Notes under the pieces: generated by a model | Database searches by the model: none | Told to the model about the DNA's origin: nothing | What the model saw: the letters and a program-made list of their open reading frames with translations, nothing else | Assembly: GCA_934202735.1 (NCBI GenBank) | Contig: CAKPYH010000005.1 | Location: forward strand, 1-64,000 | Reading direction: 5' to 3' | DNA length: 64,000 nucleotides | Origin: an uncultured Alphaproteobacteria bacterium | GTDB lineage: Bacteria > Pseudomonadota > Alphaproteobacteria > CAAHEQ01 > UBA3637 | Program-made: the position numbers and the translations under genes | Shown: positions 24,220 to 32,776 of the stretch, piece after piece | Layout: each line of letters opens with the position of its first letter | How positions within the stretch are numbered: the first letter of the stretch is position 1

Positions 24220-25932
24220 ATGCGTCAATCAAAATTGATTTCCAAAAAGCACAAAGAAAAACCGGCTGAAGCCCAACTGATTAGCCATATTTACCTGTTG
24301 CGCGGGGGGTATGTACGCCCAGTGTCCAACGGGATTTATTCTTTGTTGCCGCCGGCGTGGCGTATTCAATCCAAGATTGAAGCCATCATTCGGGATGAAA
24401 TGAATAAAATTGACGGTCAGGAAGTAAAGATGCCGGTTGTTCTACCGCGTGAGTTGTGGGAAGAATCGGGGCGTTGGGGAACAGTTGAAAATGAATTACT
24501 GCGTTTTAAGGATCGCAGCAATCATGATATGTTGTTGGCGATGACCCACGAAGAAGCCGTAACGGCTTTGGCCCGCACCGAAGTGATCAGTTATAAAGAA
24601 TATCCGTTTATGCTGTATCAGATTCACACAAAGTTTCGTGATGAAGCCCGTTCACGCGGGGGGTTGATCCGGACTCGTGAGTTTACGATGAAAGATGCGT
24701 ATTCTTTCCATACATCAGAAGCGGATATGGATGCGTATTATAATCGGTGTGCGGCGGCTTATCATGCCATTTTTCGCCGTTGCGGTGTCCCCCAGGTTGT
24801 CTCTATTCAATCCGATTCCGGTATGATGGGGGGTAAAGTGGCACATGAGTATCAATTACTCACCGATGCCGGGGAAGACCGTGTGATTGTGTGTGATCAC
24901 TGTCAAACTTATGCGAATGCAGAAGTGGCAACGGCGGCTTATCCGGCCGAACGGGAAGACCTGTTGCCTTTGACGGAGATTGCAACACCGGGGGCTAAAA
25001 CGATTGAAGATTTGACACGCTTTACCGGGGCCTCGGCGACCAAGATGGCCAAAATGGTGTTTTATACCACCGAAAAAGGGCAAACCGTTGCCGTTATTAT
25101 TCGGGGAGACTTGGAAGTCAACGAATGTAAACTGGCTAAAATACTGAAATGCTTGTTTAATTTTGCATCCGATGATGAAGTTTACGGTGTCGGGGCCGTG
25201 CCGGGGTTTGCAAACGGTATGGGGCTGACTTGTCCGGTGTATGCGGATACATCCGTAGCTAATGGTTTTAACCTGATTTGCGGGGCGAATAAAGAAGGGT
25301 ATCATTTGAAGAACTTTAACCTGTCGCGTGATGTGCCGGGGGCGATTGTGGTGGATATTGCAACGGCTCGGGGCGGAGACACTTGTCCGACATGCGGGGG
25401 CAAATTGCGTTTATCCCGCGGGATAGAAGTCGGCAATATCTTCAAATTGGGTAAAAAATACACCGAATCTATGCACATGACTTATACCGATGAAAAGGGA
25501 CAAGATCAGACCCCTGTGATGGCTTGTTATGGGATAGGGGTCGGTCGGTTGTTGGCCGCGGTGATAGAAGCCCGTCATGATGAGTATGGCCCTATTTGGC
25601 CGATGTCTATTGCGCCGTGGCAGGTACAGTTAAATGTGATGGGCCTGACCAATCCGGACATTGCTCGGACGGCCGAAACGCTGTATGCGGATTTGGAACG
25701 GGCCGGTGTGGAAGTGCTGTACGATGATCGGGGATTATCTGCCGGTGTGCAGTTTGCCGAAGCCGATTTAACCGGGATACCGTTGCGGATTATTGTGGCT
25801 CCGCGGGCGTTTGCTTCGGGGCAAGTGGAATATAAAATCCGGGGTACGGACGAAAAAGGCTTGATCGCGATTGCCGATGTGGTGGATTTTGTCAAGCGCC
25901 GGATTGCCACGGAAATGGAACAATACAAGTAA
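24220..25932 (+). CDS. proS: Prolyl-tRNA synthetase, long form with editing domain
   Basis: The 570-residue enzyme has the class II motifs (LPPAWRIQSKIEAIIRDEM as motif 1, FRDE.RSRGGLIRTREF as motif 2, CYGIGVGRLLAAVIE as motif 3), an inserted YbaK-like editing domain at about 225-385, and a C-terminal anticodon domain. It charges tRNA-Pro and the INS domain hydrolyses Ala-tRNA-Pro. Most Alphaproteobacteria carry a form lacking a full INS domain, so this version suggests transfer. ATG 24220 is preferred over 24205 because AAAGGA stands 6 bases before it. Confidence 0.93.
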   Translation: MRQSKLISKKHKEKPAEAQLISHIYLLRGGYVRPVSNGIYSLLPPAWRIQSKIEAIIRDEMNKIDGQEVKMPVVLPRELWEESGRWGTVENELLRFKDRSNHDMLLAMTHEEAVTALARTEVISYKEYPFMLYQIHTKFRDEARSRGGLIRTREFTMKDAYSFHTSEADMDAYYNRCAAAYHAIFRRCGVPQVVSIQSDSGMMGGKVAHEYQLLTDAGEDRVIVCDHCQTYANAEVATAAYPAEREDLLPLTEIATPGAKTIEDLTRFTGASATKMAKMVFYTTEKGQTVAVIIRGDLEVNECKLAKILKCLFNFASDDEVYGVGAVPGFANGMGLTCPVYADTSVANGFNLICGANKEGYHLKNFNLSRDVPGAIVVDIATARGGDTCPTCGGKLRLSRGIEVGNIFKLGKKYTESMHMTYTDEKGQDQTPVMACYGIGVGRLLAAVIEARHDEYGPIWPMSIAPWQVQLNVMGLTNPDIARTAETLYADLERAGVEVLYDDRGLSAGVQFAEADLTGIPLRIIVAPRAFASGQVEYKIRGTDEKGLIAIADVVDFVKRRIATEMEQYK

Positions 25933-25950
25933 ACGCATATCACAATCATA

Positions 25951-25982
25951 ACGGGGAGGGATTCATGCCTCCCCGTTTTTTT
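25951..25982 (+). terminator. Terminator of proS
   Basis: Nine-base stem ACGGGGAGG / CCTCCCCGT followed by seven T; the T run touches the comF stop codon. Confidence 0.88.
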
Positions 25983-26721
25983 ATTTCAAGACCCGATAAA
26001 CGGTTAAGGCCCGAACTTCCCGTGCACCGGCCCGTTTTAGGGTGCGGGCACAGGCATTCAATGTGGCTCCGGTTGTCATCACATCATCTACCACCAAGAT
26101 TCGCCGGCCCCGGATTTTCTCCGGCCGGACAACCGCAAACGCACCCCGGACATTTTTCTCGCGTTGCCGATGATGCAGGTGGCCTTGGCTTGGGGTCCGC
26201 CGCACGCGTTTCAACAGGCACGGCTCAAACGGAATCTGCTTTATGCGTCCCAAGCCTTGGGCGAGCAGGCCGGCCTGATTATATGTCCGCTTCAAGCGAC
26301 GTGTCCAATGCAGGGGGACGGGAATAATCATATCAATGTCGTGAAATATAGCGGGATCGGCTTGGGCCAACAGGCGCACAAACAGTGGAGCCAATTCAGT
26401 TTTATCACCGTGTTTCAGGGCTAAAATCGGTTGTTTGGAGAAATCATCGTAAATCAAGACGGAACGGGCCCGATCAAATGCCGGCTTCTTTTGCAAACAG
26501 GCCCCGCACACGGGCGAATCCAACGGTGTATATTCAAACGGCCGACCGCATCGGGTACAACACGGGCGTGTGATAAAGACTAATCGGGCATAGCACTCGG
26601 GACAGAATGTGTGGGCACATTCGGTTTCCCGGTGGCAAATCGGACATGTAGGCGGACAAATCCAATTCAAAATCATTTCTCCGATTTGTCCTAATATCTT
26701 CATTTTTACTTGCAATCTCAT
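25981..26721 (-). CDS. comF: ComF-family phosphoribosyltransferase-like protein
   Basis: The 246-residue protein has an N-terminal zinc-finger-like region with paired Cys (CPIC, CPEC, CTRC, CGAC) and a C-terminal PRTase domain with the PRPP loop VVDDVMTTGAT. ComF proteins are tied to DNA uptake and to recombination or recycling of nucleotides; the substrate is not established. The first ATG (26719-26721) and the second (26701-26703) are both possible; neither has a good ribosome-binding site. It converges on proS. Confidence 0.85.
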   Translation of the reverse strand: MRLQVKMKILGQIGEMILNWICPPTCPICHRETECAHTFCPECYARLVFITRPCCTRCGRPFEYTPLDSPVCGACLQKKPAFDRARSVLIYDDFSKQPILALKHGDKTELAPLFVRLLAQADPAIFHDIDMIIPVPLHWTRRLKRTYNQAGLLAQGLGRIKQIPFEPCLLKRVRRTPSQGHLHHRQREKNVRGAFAVVRPEKIRGRRILVVDDVMTTGATLNACARTLKRAGAREVRALTVYRVLK

Positions 26722-26764
26722 GGTGGACAGTATATATTATCCAGGATACAAAAGGCAAGAAAAA

Positions 26765-27517
26765 ATGACGGACAGTATTTTGAAACGAGAAAATGGTATT
26801 CCGATTGCTTATACGTTTGAACGGGGCAGTCGCCCTTTGTGTGTGGTCTACCTGCACGGATGGACGGCTCAACGTCATAGTCCCAAAGGAGAGGCCGTCG
26901 CCCATGTGGCCCGAGCGCGGGATTGTTGCTTTTTATCTTTGGATTACACGGCGCACGGAGAATCCGGGGGACAACCGGCGGATTTTACCGTGGGGCAGGG
27001 TATTCAAGATGTGCAAGATGTGATTACGGCTACGGCGGGGGATATGCCATTGGTGTTTGTGGGCAACTCTATCGGCGGGTGGATAGGCCTGTGGTTGGCG
27101 GAGAGCCTGCCGCAAACACGGGGATTTGTTGGATTAGCCCCGGCACCGGATATCACCGAATATGTCTGGAAAACGCTGCTCTCGGATGAAGCCCGTGCCG
27201 CGTTGGAACGGGGGCAGATTATCGGTCCGTCCTCCGAAACGCAAGGCTTTTGTTTAACACCCGATGTTTTTGCCGATGGGCGGGCGCATCAGATGTTGAA
27301 TCGACCGATCCGGTTTAATGGCCCTGTTCATTTGGTTTTGGGGGATCACGATGAACGCGTAGAGTGGGCCCGCCTGTTGAAAATAAAAGATATGTTGACA
27401 TCATCGCATGTGGCTTTAACCCTGATGAAAGGGGCCAATCATCATTTATCGCGCGAGACGGATTTACGGGCCGTTCAGGCCCTTGTGTCGGATATGGTGG
27501 AGAATGTTTTATCATGA
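26765..27517 (+). CDS. Alpha/beta-hydrolase
   Basis: The 250-residue protein has an HGW oxyanion segment (31-33), the nucleophile elbow GNSIGG with Ser102, an acid residue in GDHDE and His in GANHH, so a complete serine-hydrolase triad. It resembles small esterases or acyl-peptide-type hydrolases; the substrate is unknown. ATG 26765 begins the family homology; the track frame extending to 26609 runs antisense through comF. It overlaps tspO by ATGA. Confidence 0.82.
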   Translation: MTDSILKRENGIPIAYTFERGSRPLCVVYLHGWTAQRHSPKGEAVAHVARARDCCFLSLDYTAHGESGGQPADFTVGQGIQDVQDVITATAGDMPLVFVGNSIGGWIGLWLAESLPQTRGFVGLAPAPDITEYVWKTLLSDEARAALERGQIIGPSSETQGFCLTPDVFADGRAHQMLNRPIRFNGPVHLVLGDHDERVEWARLLKIKDMLTSSHVALTLMKGANHHLSRETDLRAVQALVSDMVENVLS

Positions 27518-28008
27518 AACAAAAAGAGGTTTTCAAAAGGGCCGGTCGGTTGTTCTTTTTATTGTTCTTGACGAACTTGGTCGGCTATGTGGGCAGTACA
27601 TTCATAACCCCCGCCGGATTGGCTTGGTATGATACTTTGGTGGTATCGTCTCTGAATCCGCCGGCCGTTTGGTTTGGCATTGTGTGGACCGGTCTGTATG
27701 CTGCTATGGCGATTGCCGGGTGGTTGGTTTGGAATCGCGTCAGCCCGCGTCCTTTTGTGATTCAACTGGCCTTTAATTTGATTTGGCCGTTTTTGTTCTT
27801 TTATATGAAAAGCCCCGTGTGGGCCTTGGCCGACATCGGGTTGATGCTTTTCTTTTTGGGACGGACGGTGCGGGCCTTTTATCCTGTATCCCGGCCGGCC
27901 GGATGGCTGATGGTTTTGCCTCTGATATGGAGCCTGTTTGCCGCTTATCTGAACCTGATTGTCGTATTGTATAACACGCAAATCGGGATATGGCTGGGCC
28001 TGATTTAA
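27514..28008 (+). CDS. tspO: TspO/MBR-family membrane protein
   Basis: The 164-residue protein has five hydrophobic helices and TspO signatures: NPPAVWFGIVWTGLY in the second helix, FNLIWPFLFF and the aromatic-rich fifth helix. TspO proteins bind tetrapyrroles and cholesterol-like ligands in the outer or inner membrane. ATG 27514 overlaps the hydrolase stop; an earlier frame start lies inside that gene. It converges on the prepilin gene with 6 bases between stops. Confidence 0.85.
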   Translation: MKQKEVFKRAGRLFFLLFLTNLVGYVGSTFITPAGLAWYDTLVVSSLNPPAVWFGIVWTGLYAAMAIAGWLVWNRVSPRPFVIQLAFNLIWPFLFFYMKSPVWALADIGLMLFFLGRTVRAFYPVSRPAGWLMVLPLIWSLFAAYLNLIVVLYNTQIGIWLGLI

Positions 28009-28014
28009 TGACGG

Positions 28015-28464
28015 CTAAATTTGCGAATCAAAGGTAATGTTGTTGGTATCGCCGGTACAGGAATTAGTTGACCTCCACGAAACATTGACCCACTTCATAC
28101 TTTGCAGTTGTTGACAAGGGGATTTGGGAACACCGTTGACCGTAATGGTAAAACCATCGTCATTTTTGGCGGCAACAACCATAGCACCCAACGGCGTTTC
28201 TACCTTGATTTGGCCATTTTCGTATGTCCCCCCTAAAGTGATGGCCAGGTCTTGTGTGAGTTGTTCCGGATACGCCCGTCTCCAGGAATAGCGATCGGAT
28301 ACATCGCTGGCAGCGTTTTCAATACGGGAATACAAGTTAGTGGCCTGATACGATCGCATACCGAATTGAACGACGGATGCGGCACCGATGGTCAAAACGC
28401 CGACAATACATAAAACGCCCAACATTTCAACCATGCTGCGACCGGATTCATTGATGATGTTCAT
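28015..28464 (-). CDS. Type IV prepilin-like protein
   Basis: The 149-residue protein opens MNIINESG-RSMVEMLGVLCIVGVLTIGA: prepilin peptidase site after Gly, Glu at +5 and a hydrophobic helix. The rest is a small globular domain with three cysteines (CQQ, CTG and one in the helix). The 13 leader residues ESGRSMVEMLGVL are identical to those of the cysteine-rich prepilin at 2400. Its start lies 17 bases inside the preceding CCA-enzyme gene, so it is probably its operon partner. Confidence 0.8.
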   Translation of the reverse strand: MNIINESGRSMVEMLGVLCIVGVLTIGAASVVQFGMRSYQATNLYSRIENAASDVSDRYSWRRAYPEQLTQDLAITLGGTYENGQIKVETPLGAMVVAAKNDDGFTITVNGVPKSPCQQLQSMKWVNVSWRSTNSCTGDTNNITFDSQI

Positions 28465-29155
28465 GTGTGTTCTCCTTTAATGTTAAATAAGTCCAAACCC
28501 CCGTTTGATGCAAGATGTCTTGCGCTTGTTCGGCACGGGGGCCTGATTGGATTTTTGATAATTCTTTTTGTTGACGGGTGCGGGATACATGACGGAGACC
28601 CGGGGCAAAGCGGGGAAACAGATTCAGAATATCGTTATCCGGGTCTTTCCCGCCATAACCGGCCCAAAACCGTACATACCGTAAGATCCGCAGGGGATCT
28701 TGTGCCAACCGTGTGGCCGGATCGCCGATAAAGCGGATTGTTCGCGCCTGTAAATCCGCTTGTCCGTTATGATAATCATACAAAGTGCCCGCCCGATCCA
28801 AAGACAGGGCATTGACGGTAAAATCGCGCCGAACAGAATCCAAACGATAATCGTCAATAAAAACAATACGTTCACCGCGAGATGTGTATATGTCTTGACG
28901 CAACGTGGTTATTTCAAAAGACGTGCCGTCCACGGTTGCTTGAATCACACCATGTGCGGGTGCCACAGATCGCACGGGTATACCGGCCCGAATCAGTCGA
29001 TCGGTTGCTTGATTCGGGGGCAAGGGGGTGGCTATGTCGGTATCATCCGGGGTTTTGTTCAAAAGAAAATCACGGACACACCCGCCCACCAGGCGCATTT
29101 GTCCCTGCAATGCCTGTTCAATTTTCAGTACCCGGGGTGTCCATAACGTGTTCAT
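28448..29155 (-). CDS. Short tRNA nucleotidyltransferase/poly(A)-polymerase-family protein
   Basis: The 235-residue protein holds the class II head domain: LVGGCVRDFLLNKTPDDTDIAT with the catalytic DxD, RRDFTVNAL, and DPLRILRYVRFWA at the start of the neck. CCA-adding enzymes and poly(A) polymerases share these. Typical alphaproteobacterial members are close to 400 residues; this one stops soon after the neck and lacks body and tail, so it may be truncated or specialised. All five tRNAs here encode CCA, so only repair would be needed. Start ATG 29153-29155; upstream frame sequence is antisense to rnd. Confidence 0.75.
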   Translation of the reverse strand: MNTLWTPRVLKIEQALQGQMRLVGGCVRDFLLNKTPDDTDIATPLPPNQATDRLIRAGIPVRSVAPAHGVIQATVDGTSFEITTLRQDIYTSRGERIVFIDDYRLDSVRRDFTVNALSLDRAGTLYDYHNGQADLQARTIRFIGDPATRLAQDPLRILRYVRFWAGYGGKDPDNDILNLFPRFAPGLRHVSRTRQQKELSKIQSGPRAEQAQDILHQTGVWTYLTLKENTHEHHQ

Positions 29156-29218
29156 AATATCTCTATGATACCAACTTATGCCTTGCATTTCAAGAAAAAA
29201 AAGAGTATAATCCCAAAA

Positions 29219-30382
29219 ATGATTATTACAGAGACTGCCGTATTGACCGAATTGTGCCACCGGTTGGCACAATTTCCCTATATTACATTGGATACCGAAT
29301 TTATCCGCGAACGCACGTATTATCCCGAATTGTGCCTGATACAAGTGGCCGGACCCGGGGTGGAAGCCTGTATTGATCCTTTGGCACCGGGGTTGGATAT
29401 GACGGCCTTGTTTGACCTGTTGCAAAATCCGGCCGTGGTGAAAGTTTTTCATGCCGCCCGTCAAGATGTGGAAATTTTTTACCACTTGACGGGACGTATT
29501 CCGACCCCCTTGTTTGATACGCAGGTGGCCGCTATGGTGTGCGGTTATGGGGATAATGTGGGCTATCAACAACTGGTTCGCGATATAACGGGTGTGGTAT
29601 TGGATAAATCCATGCGTTTTACGGATTGGAGCCGCCGACCCTTGAACACTGAACAGGTGGCTTATGCGCTGCATGATGTAACTTATCTGCGTGATGTGTA
29701 CACGGCATTAGATAAACAATTACATGACACGGGACGTGGGGATTGGCTGACGGAAGAAATTGCGGTGCAAAATGATCCGAAAACGTACGAAACCGATGAT
29801 AATGAAGTGTGGCGCAAAATTAAAATCCCGTTCAAAAAGCCGTTGCAAACGCATGTGTTTGCCCGTTTATGTGCCTGGCGGGAACGGACGGCCAAGCGCA
29901 AGAACTGTCCCCGCAAGCATGTTGTGAAGGATGATGCGTTGATAGAATTAGCCTTGATGATGCCGCAAACGGCGGCAGATATGGAAAAGTGCCGTAATCT
30001 GCCCAAGGGGTTCGGCAACAGTGCTTATGGGCGTGAGATTTTGGCGGTTGTGGCGGCGGCGCGACAGGATACGCCGGATTGCTACCCCAAAAATTGGGAG
30101 AGTCCTCATCCGTTGACCGCCGCGCAGCATGCATTGGCCGAGCTATTACACTTGTTGTTGGTCATTGTGGCGACTGATCTGGGGGTGGCTCCCCGCATTC
30201 TTGCATCGGCGGACGAGTTAAAACAACTGGCTCGGGGGGAAGATGACGTCCCCTGTATGCACGGGTGGCGACGAGACGTGTTTGGTGAAAAAGTGGTTCG
30301 CTTTCGGCGGGGAAAACTGGCGTTCGGTTATGATTGTGCCGGGCGTAAACCACGCTTGATTGAAACCGAGAATGATCAATAA
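29219..30382 (+). CDS. rnd: Ribonuclease D
   Basis: The 387-residue protein has the DEDD exonuclease core: LDTEFIRERTYYP (Exo I, Asp and Glu), a HAARQDVE segment (Exo II) and YALHDVTYLRDVY (Exo III), then HRDC-like helical domains. RNase D trims 3' ends of tRNA precursors. Family homology begins at the chosen ATG; the earlier ATG at 29165 would add 18 poorly conserved residues. It is divergent from the CCA-enzyme gene, a tRNA-maturation pair. Confidence 0.9.
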   Translation: MIITETAVLTELCHRLAQFPYITLDTEFIRERTYYPELCLIQVAGPGVEACIDPLAPGLDMTALFDLLQNPAVVKVFHAARQDVEIFYHLTGRIPTPLFDTQVAAMVCGYGDNVGYQQLVRDITGVVLDKSMRFTDWSRRPLNTEQVAYALHDVTYLRDVYTALDKQLHDTGRGDWLTEEIAVQNDPKTYETDDNEVWRKIKIPFKKPLQTHVFARLCAWRERTAKRKNCPRKHVVKDDALIELALMMPQTAADMEKCRNLPKGFGNSAYGREILAVVAAARQDTPDCYPKNWESPHPLTAAQHALAELLHLLLVIVATDLGVAPRILASADELKQLARGEDDVPCMHGWRRDVFGEKVVRFRRGKLAFGYDCAGRKPRLIETENDQ

Positions 30383-30436
30383 GTCCGGGAAAGCACGGGC
30401 GATCAAAGAAAAATGCCGACACAGGATAAAAAATGC

Positions 30437-30465
30437 TTGACATTTCGGGCAAAAACGAGTATGAT
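30437..30465 (+). promoter_or_regulatory. Promoter of the tRNA-Trp-secE-nusG operon
   Basis: Consensus TTGACA, 17 bases, TATGAT; 57 bases ahead of tRNA-Trp. Confidence 0.75.
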
Positions 30466-30521
30466 AACCTGTCTGAAAGTTTTTCGGGGTGTGATATTTT
30501 CCCGAAAGATATAAGGAAATT

Positions 30522-30597
30522 AGGGGCATAGCTCAACTGGTAGAGCGTCGGTCTCCAAAACCGAAGGCCGTGGGTTCGATTCCTACTGCCCCTGCCA
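30522..30597 (+). tRNA. tRNA-Trp (anticodon CCA)
   Basis: A 76-nt tRNA with AGGGGCA/TGCCCCT acceptor, anticodon loop CTCCAAA, GTTCGATTC T-loop and encoded CCA. The tRNA-Trp-secE-nusG order is common in Proteobacteria. Confidence 0.96.
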
Positions 30598-30614
30598 AAA
30601 GAAAAGGAATGAAA

Positions 30615-30803
30615 ATGAAAGTATCGCCGGCTTTATTTGTTCGTCAAGTTAAACAGGAAGTATCCAAAATTACATGGCCGACCCGGACCGAAACGATGCA
30701 AGGGACGGTCTCTGTGTTGGTGATTTGTGCTATTTTGGCGGTGTTCTTGTTTGTGGTTGACTTTGTGTTTGCCGGGGCCATCAACCGGGTTATTGGAGGA
30801 TAA
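30615..30803 (+). CDS. secE: Preprotein translocase subunit SecE
   Basis: The 62-residue protein has FVRQVKQEVSKITWPTRTET, the conserved amphipathic helix, followed by one transmembrane helix (about 32-54), the short single-span SecE of most bacteria outside the enterics. It clamps SecY in the export channel. The ATG at 30615 lies 6 bases after AAGGA; the ATG at 30609 directly abuts that site and is unlikely. Confidence 0.93.
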   Translation: MKVSPALFVRQVKQEVSKITWPTRTETMQGTVSVLVICAILAVFLFVVDFVFAGAINRVIGG

Positions 30804-30812
30804 AACACGATC

Positions 30813-31337
30813 ATGCGTTGGTATGTGATTCATACATATTCGGGATTTGAAAGCAAGATTGCCGACTTTATCAAGGAACAGGCGGCTAAAAAAGGGTTGT
30901 CGCATCAGGTGGCCGAAGTTTTGGTGCCTCAGGAAGATGTGGTGTCCGTACGCGGTGGAACCAAGGTGACGCAAAAGCACAAGTTCTTGCCCGGCTATGT
31001 GTTGATTAAAATGGAAATGAATGAGGCTACATGGTACCTGGTGAACGGAACCCCTAAGGTAACGGGCTTTTTGGGCGGTAAGAAGCCGACCCCGATCACC
31101 GAAGCCGAAGCTATGCGTATTTTGAACCAGGTGCAGGAAGGTACGGAACAAGGACGGGCATCGGCAACCTATGTTGTGGGTGAAACGGTACGTGTTGTGG
31201 ATGGTCCGTTTGCATCGTTTGTGGGGACGGTTGAAAATGTAGATGCCGAAAAAGAACGCCTGAAAGTATTGGTGTCTATTTTTGGTCGGGCAACGCCGGT
31301 GGATTTGGACTACGTACAGGTTAAAAAGGAAGGATAA
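30813..31337 (+). CDS. nusG: Transcription elongation/termination factor NusG
   Basis: The 174-residue protein has the NGN domain (MRWYVIHTYSGFE start, LPGYVLIKMEM) and a C-terminal KOW domain (GETVRVVDGPFASFVGTVE). It binds RNA polymerase and couples it to Rho and ribosomes. It is followed after 1 base by an unusual Cys-rich peptide gene. Confidence 0.95.
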   Translation: MRWYVIHTYSGFESKIADFIKEQAAKKGLSHQVAEVLVPQEDVVSVRGGTKVTQKHKFLPGYVLIKMEMNEATWYLVNGTPKVTGFLGGKKPTPITEAEAMRILNQVQEGTEQGRASATYVVGETVRVVDGPFASFVGTVENVDAEKERLKVLVSIFGRATPVDLDYVQVKKEG

Positions 31338-31338
31338 T

Positions 31339-31530
31339 ATGCTGAATTTGATTTTTTTACAGGAAGATGATGTGTTGTCGGAACAGGCGGCCGAACAAGA
31401 TGAATTACCGCAATTAAAGAAAAAAGATAAGCCGACACCGGCCAAGCATGTTTGTAAATGTGGCGGTAAATGCGGTCAGAATTGCAAATGCCGGTTAGCG
31501 GCCGAACGTGCAGCGCGGCAGCGGGCGTAA
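31339..31530 (+). CDS. Small Cys-rich, possibly metal-binding peptide
   Basis: The 63-residue frame starts at ATG 31339 right behind AAGGAAGGA, a very strong ribosome-binding site, and 1 base after the nusG stop codon. The N-terminal half is acidic; the C-terminal half is basic with HVCKCGGKCGQNCKCR, five Cys (39, 41, 45, 49, 51) and a His in a metallothionein-like spacing. I know of no standard gene at this place between nusG and rplK. It probably binds a metal or a Cys-ligated cofactor; a role beside transcription or ribosome synthesis is speculation from position. Confidence 0.7.
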   Translation: MLNLIFLQEDDVLSEQAAEQDELPQLKKKDKPTPAKHVCKCGGKCGQNCKCRLAAERAARQRA

Positions 31531-31650
31531 TCAAAATTCGGTCAAGGGGCAAAACCGATTCGGACCTTTGACTGTTGTGGCGGATGAGCCATCATCGGAC
31601 CACGAAACTTCAAAAGGAATCGGGCGATTATATTTTATAGAGGTTATAAA
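31531..31650 (+). promoter_or_regulatory. rplK leader region
   Basis: This 120-base gap can fold GTCAAGG / CCTTTGAC (31541-31572) and a GGC...GCC hairpin after it. In many bacteria L1 represses its own operon by binding the rplK leader; this region could hold that site, but I cannot match a precise L1 consensus. Confidence 0.4.
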
Positions 31651-32079
31651 ATGGCAAAAAAAGTGATTGGCTTTATCAAGCTTCAAATTGAAGCCGGTAA
31701 AGCAAACCCGTCCCCTCCGGTCGGTCCGGCTTTGGGTCAACGCGGGTTGAACATTATGGAATTCTGCAAGGCATTTAATGCCAAGACGCAAAAAGAAGAA
31801 CCGGGTTCTCCGATTCCTGTGATTATTACGGCGTATGCCGATCGGACTTTTTCGTTCGTAACGAAATTGCCGCCGGTGAGTTATCTGATTAAAAAAGCCG
31901 CCGGATTAAAGAGTGCGTCCAAAGAACCGGGACGGAGCAAAGCCGGTAAAATTACCAAAGCGCAAATTAAAGAAATTGCCGAAAAGAAAATGCCGGATAT
32001 GAACTGTCATACGGTTGAATCGGCGATGGAGATGGTGGCGGGCCAGGCCCGGTCCATGGGTATTGAAGTGGTGGAGTAA
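31651..32079 (+). CDS. rplK: Ribosomal protein L11
   Basis: The 142-residue protein has the L11 N-terminal domain (IKLQIEAGKANPSPPVGPALGQRG) and C-terminal 23S-binding domain. It forms the GTPase-associated centre with 23S rRNA and L10. Usual length. Confidence 0.97.
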   Translation: MAKKVIGFIKLQIEAGKANPSPPVGPALGQRGLNIMEFCKAFNAKTQKEEPGSPIPVIITAYADRTFSFVTKLPPVSYLIKKAAGLKSASKEPGRSKAGKITKAQIKEIAEKKMPDMNCHTVESAMEMVAGQARSMGIEVVE

Positions 32080-32083
32080 GACA

Positions 32084-32776
32084 ATGAAACAAGGTAAAAG
32101 ATTGAAAAAAGCTTATGAATCCATTGATACCAACAAAGTATATTCTTTGGAAGAAGCCATTGCGGCGGTGAAAGCCGGTGCGACGGCCAAGTTTGACGAA
32201 ACGATTGATATCGCGGTACGTTTGGGTGTTGATCCGCGCCAATCCGACCAAATGGTCCGGGGGGCGGTCTCTTTGCCGGCCGGTACGGGTAAAACTTTGA
32301 AAGTAGCCGTATTCGCCAAGGGTCCCAAAGCGGAAGAAGCCCGCAAAGCCGGTGCTGATATCGTTGGTGATGACGACTTGATGAACGACATTTTGGGTGG
32401 CAAGATTGATTTCCAACGGTTGATTGCAACGCCGGATATGATGGGTGTTGTGGGTCGCTTGGGTAAGGTCTTGGGCCCGAAAGGTTTAATGCCGAATCCG
32501 AAATTGGGAACCGTTACCATGGATGTGGTGAATGCCGTCAAGGCCGCTAAAGCCGGTCAGGTCCAATTCCGTGTGGATGCCGTTGGTGTTGTACATGCGG
32601 GTATCGGAAAAGCCAGTTTTGATGCGGACAAACTTGCCGAAAACGTTAAGGCTTTTGTCAAAACGTTAGCGGGTATGAAACCGGCTTCATCGTCCGGTGT
32701 TTACCTGCAACAGGTGGCGTTGTCCAGCACACAAGGCGTGGGCGTGAAAGTATCTATTCCGACTATTGTCGGTTAG
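32084..32776 (+). CDS. rplA: Ribosomal protein L1
   Basis: The 230-residue protein has the two-domain L1 sequence including GRLGKVLGPKGLMPNPK and the C-terminal SSGVYLQQVALSSTQG. ATG 32084 stands 4 bases after rplK; the frame extends upstream only inside rplK. Confidence 0.97.
   Translation: MKQGKRLKKAYESIDTNKVYSLEEAIAAVKAGATAKFDETIDIAVRLGVDPRQSDQMVRGAVSLPAGTGKTLKVAVFAKGPKAEEARKAGADIVGDDDLMNDILGGKIDFQRLIATPDMMGVVGRLGKVLGPKGLMPNPKLGTVTMDVVNAVKAAKAGQVQFRVDAVGVVHAGIGKASFDADKLAENVKAFVKTLAGMKPASSSGVYLQQVALSSTQGVGVKVSIPTIVG

Noticed and set aside
26609..26764. N-terminal extension of the alpha/beta-hydrolase
   Set aside because: It is antisense to comF and lies before the region of hydrolase homology.
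28448..29155. Frameshifted full-length CCA enzyme
   Set aside because: I saw no continuation of the body or tail domain in the other two frames; that region encodes the prepilin in a good frame of its own.
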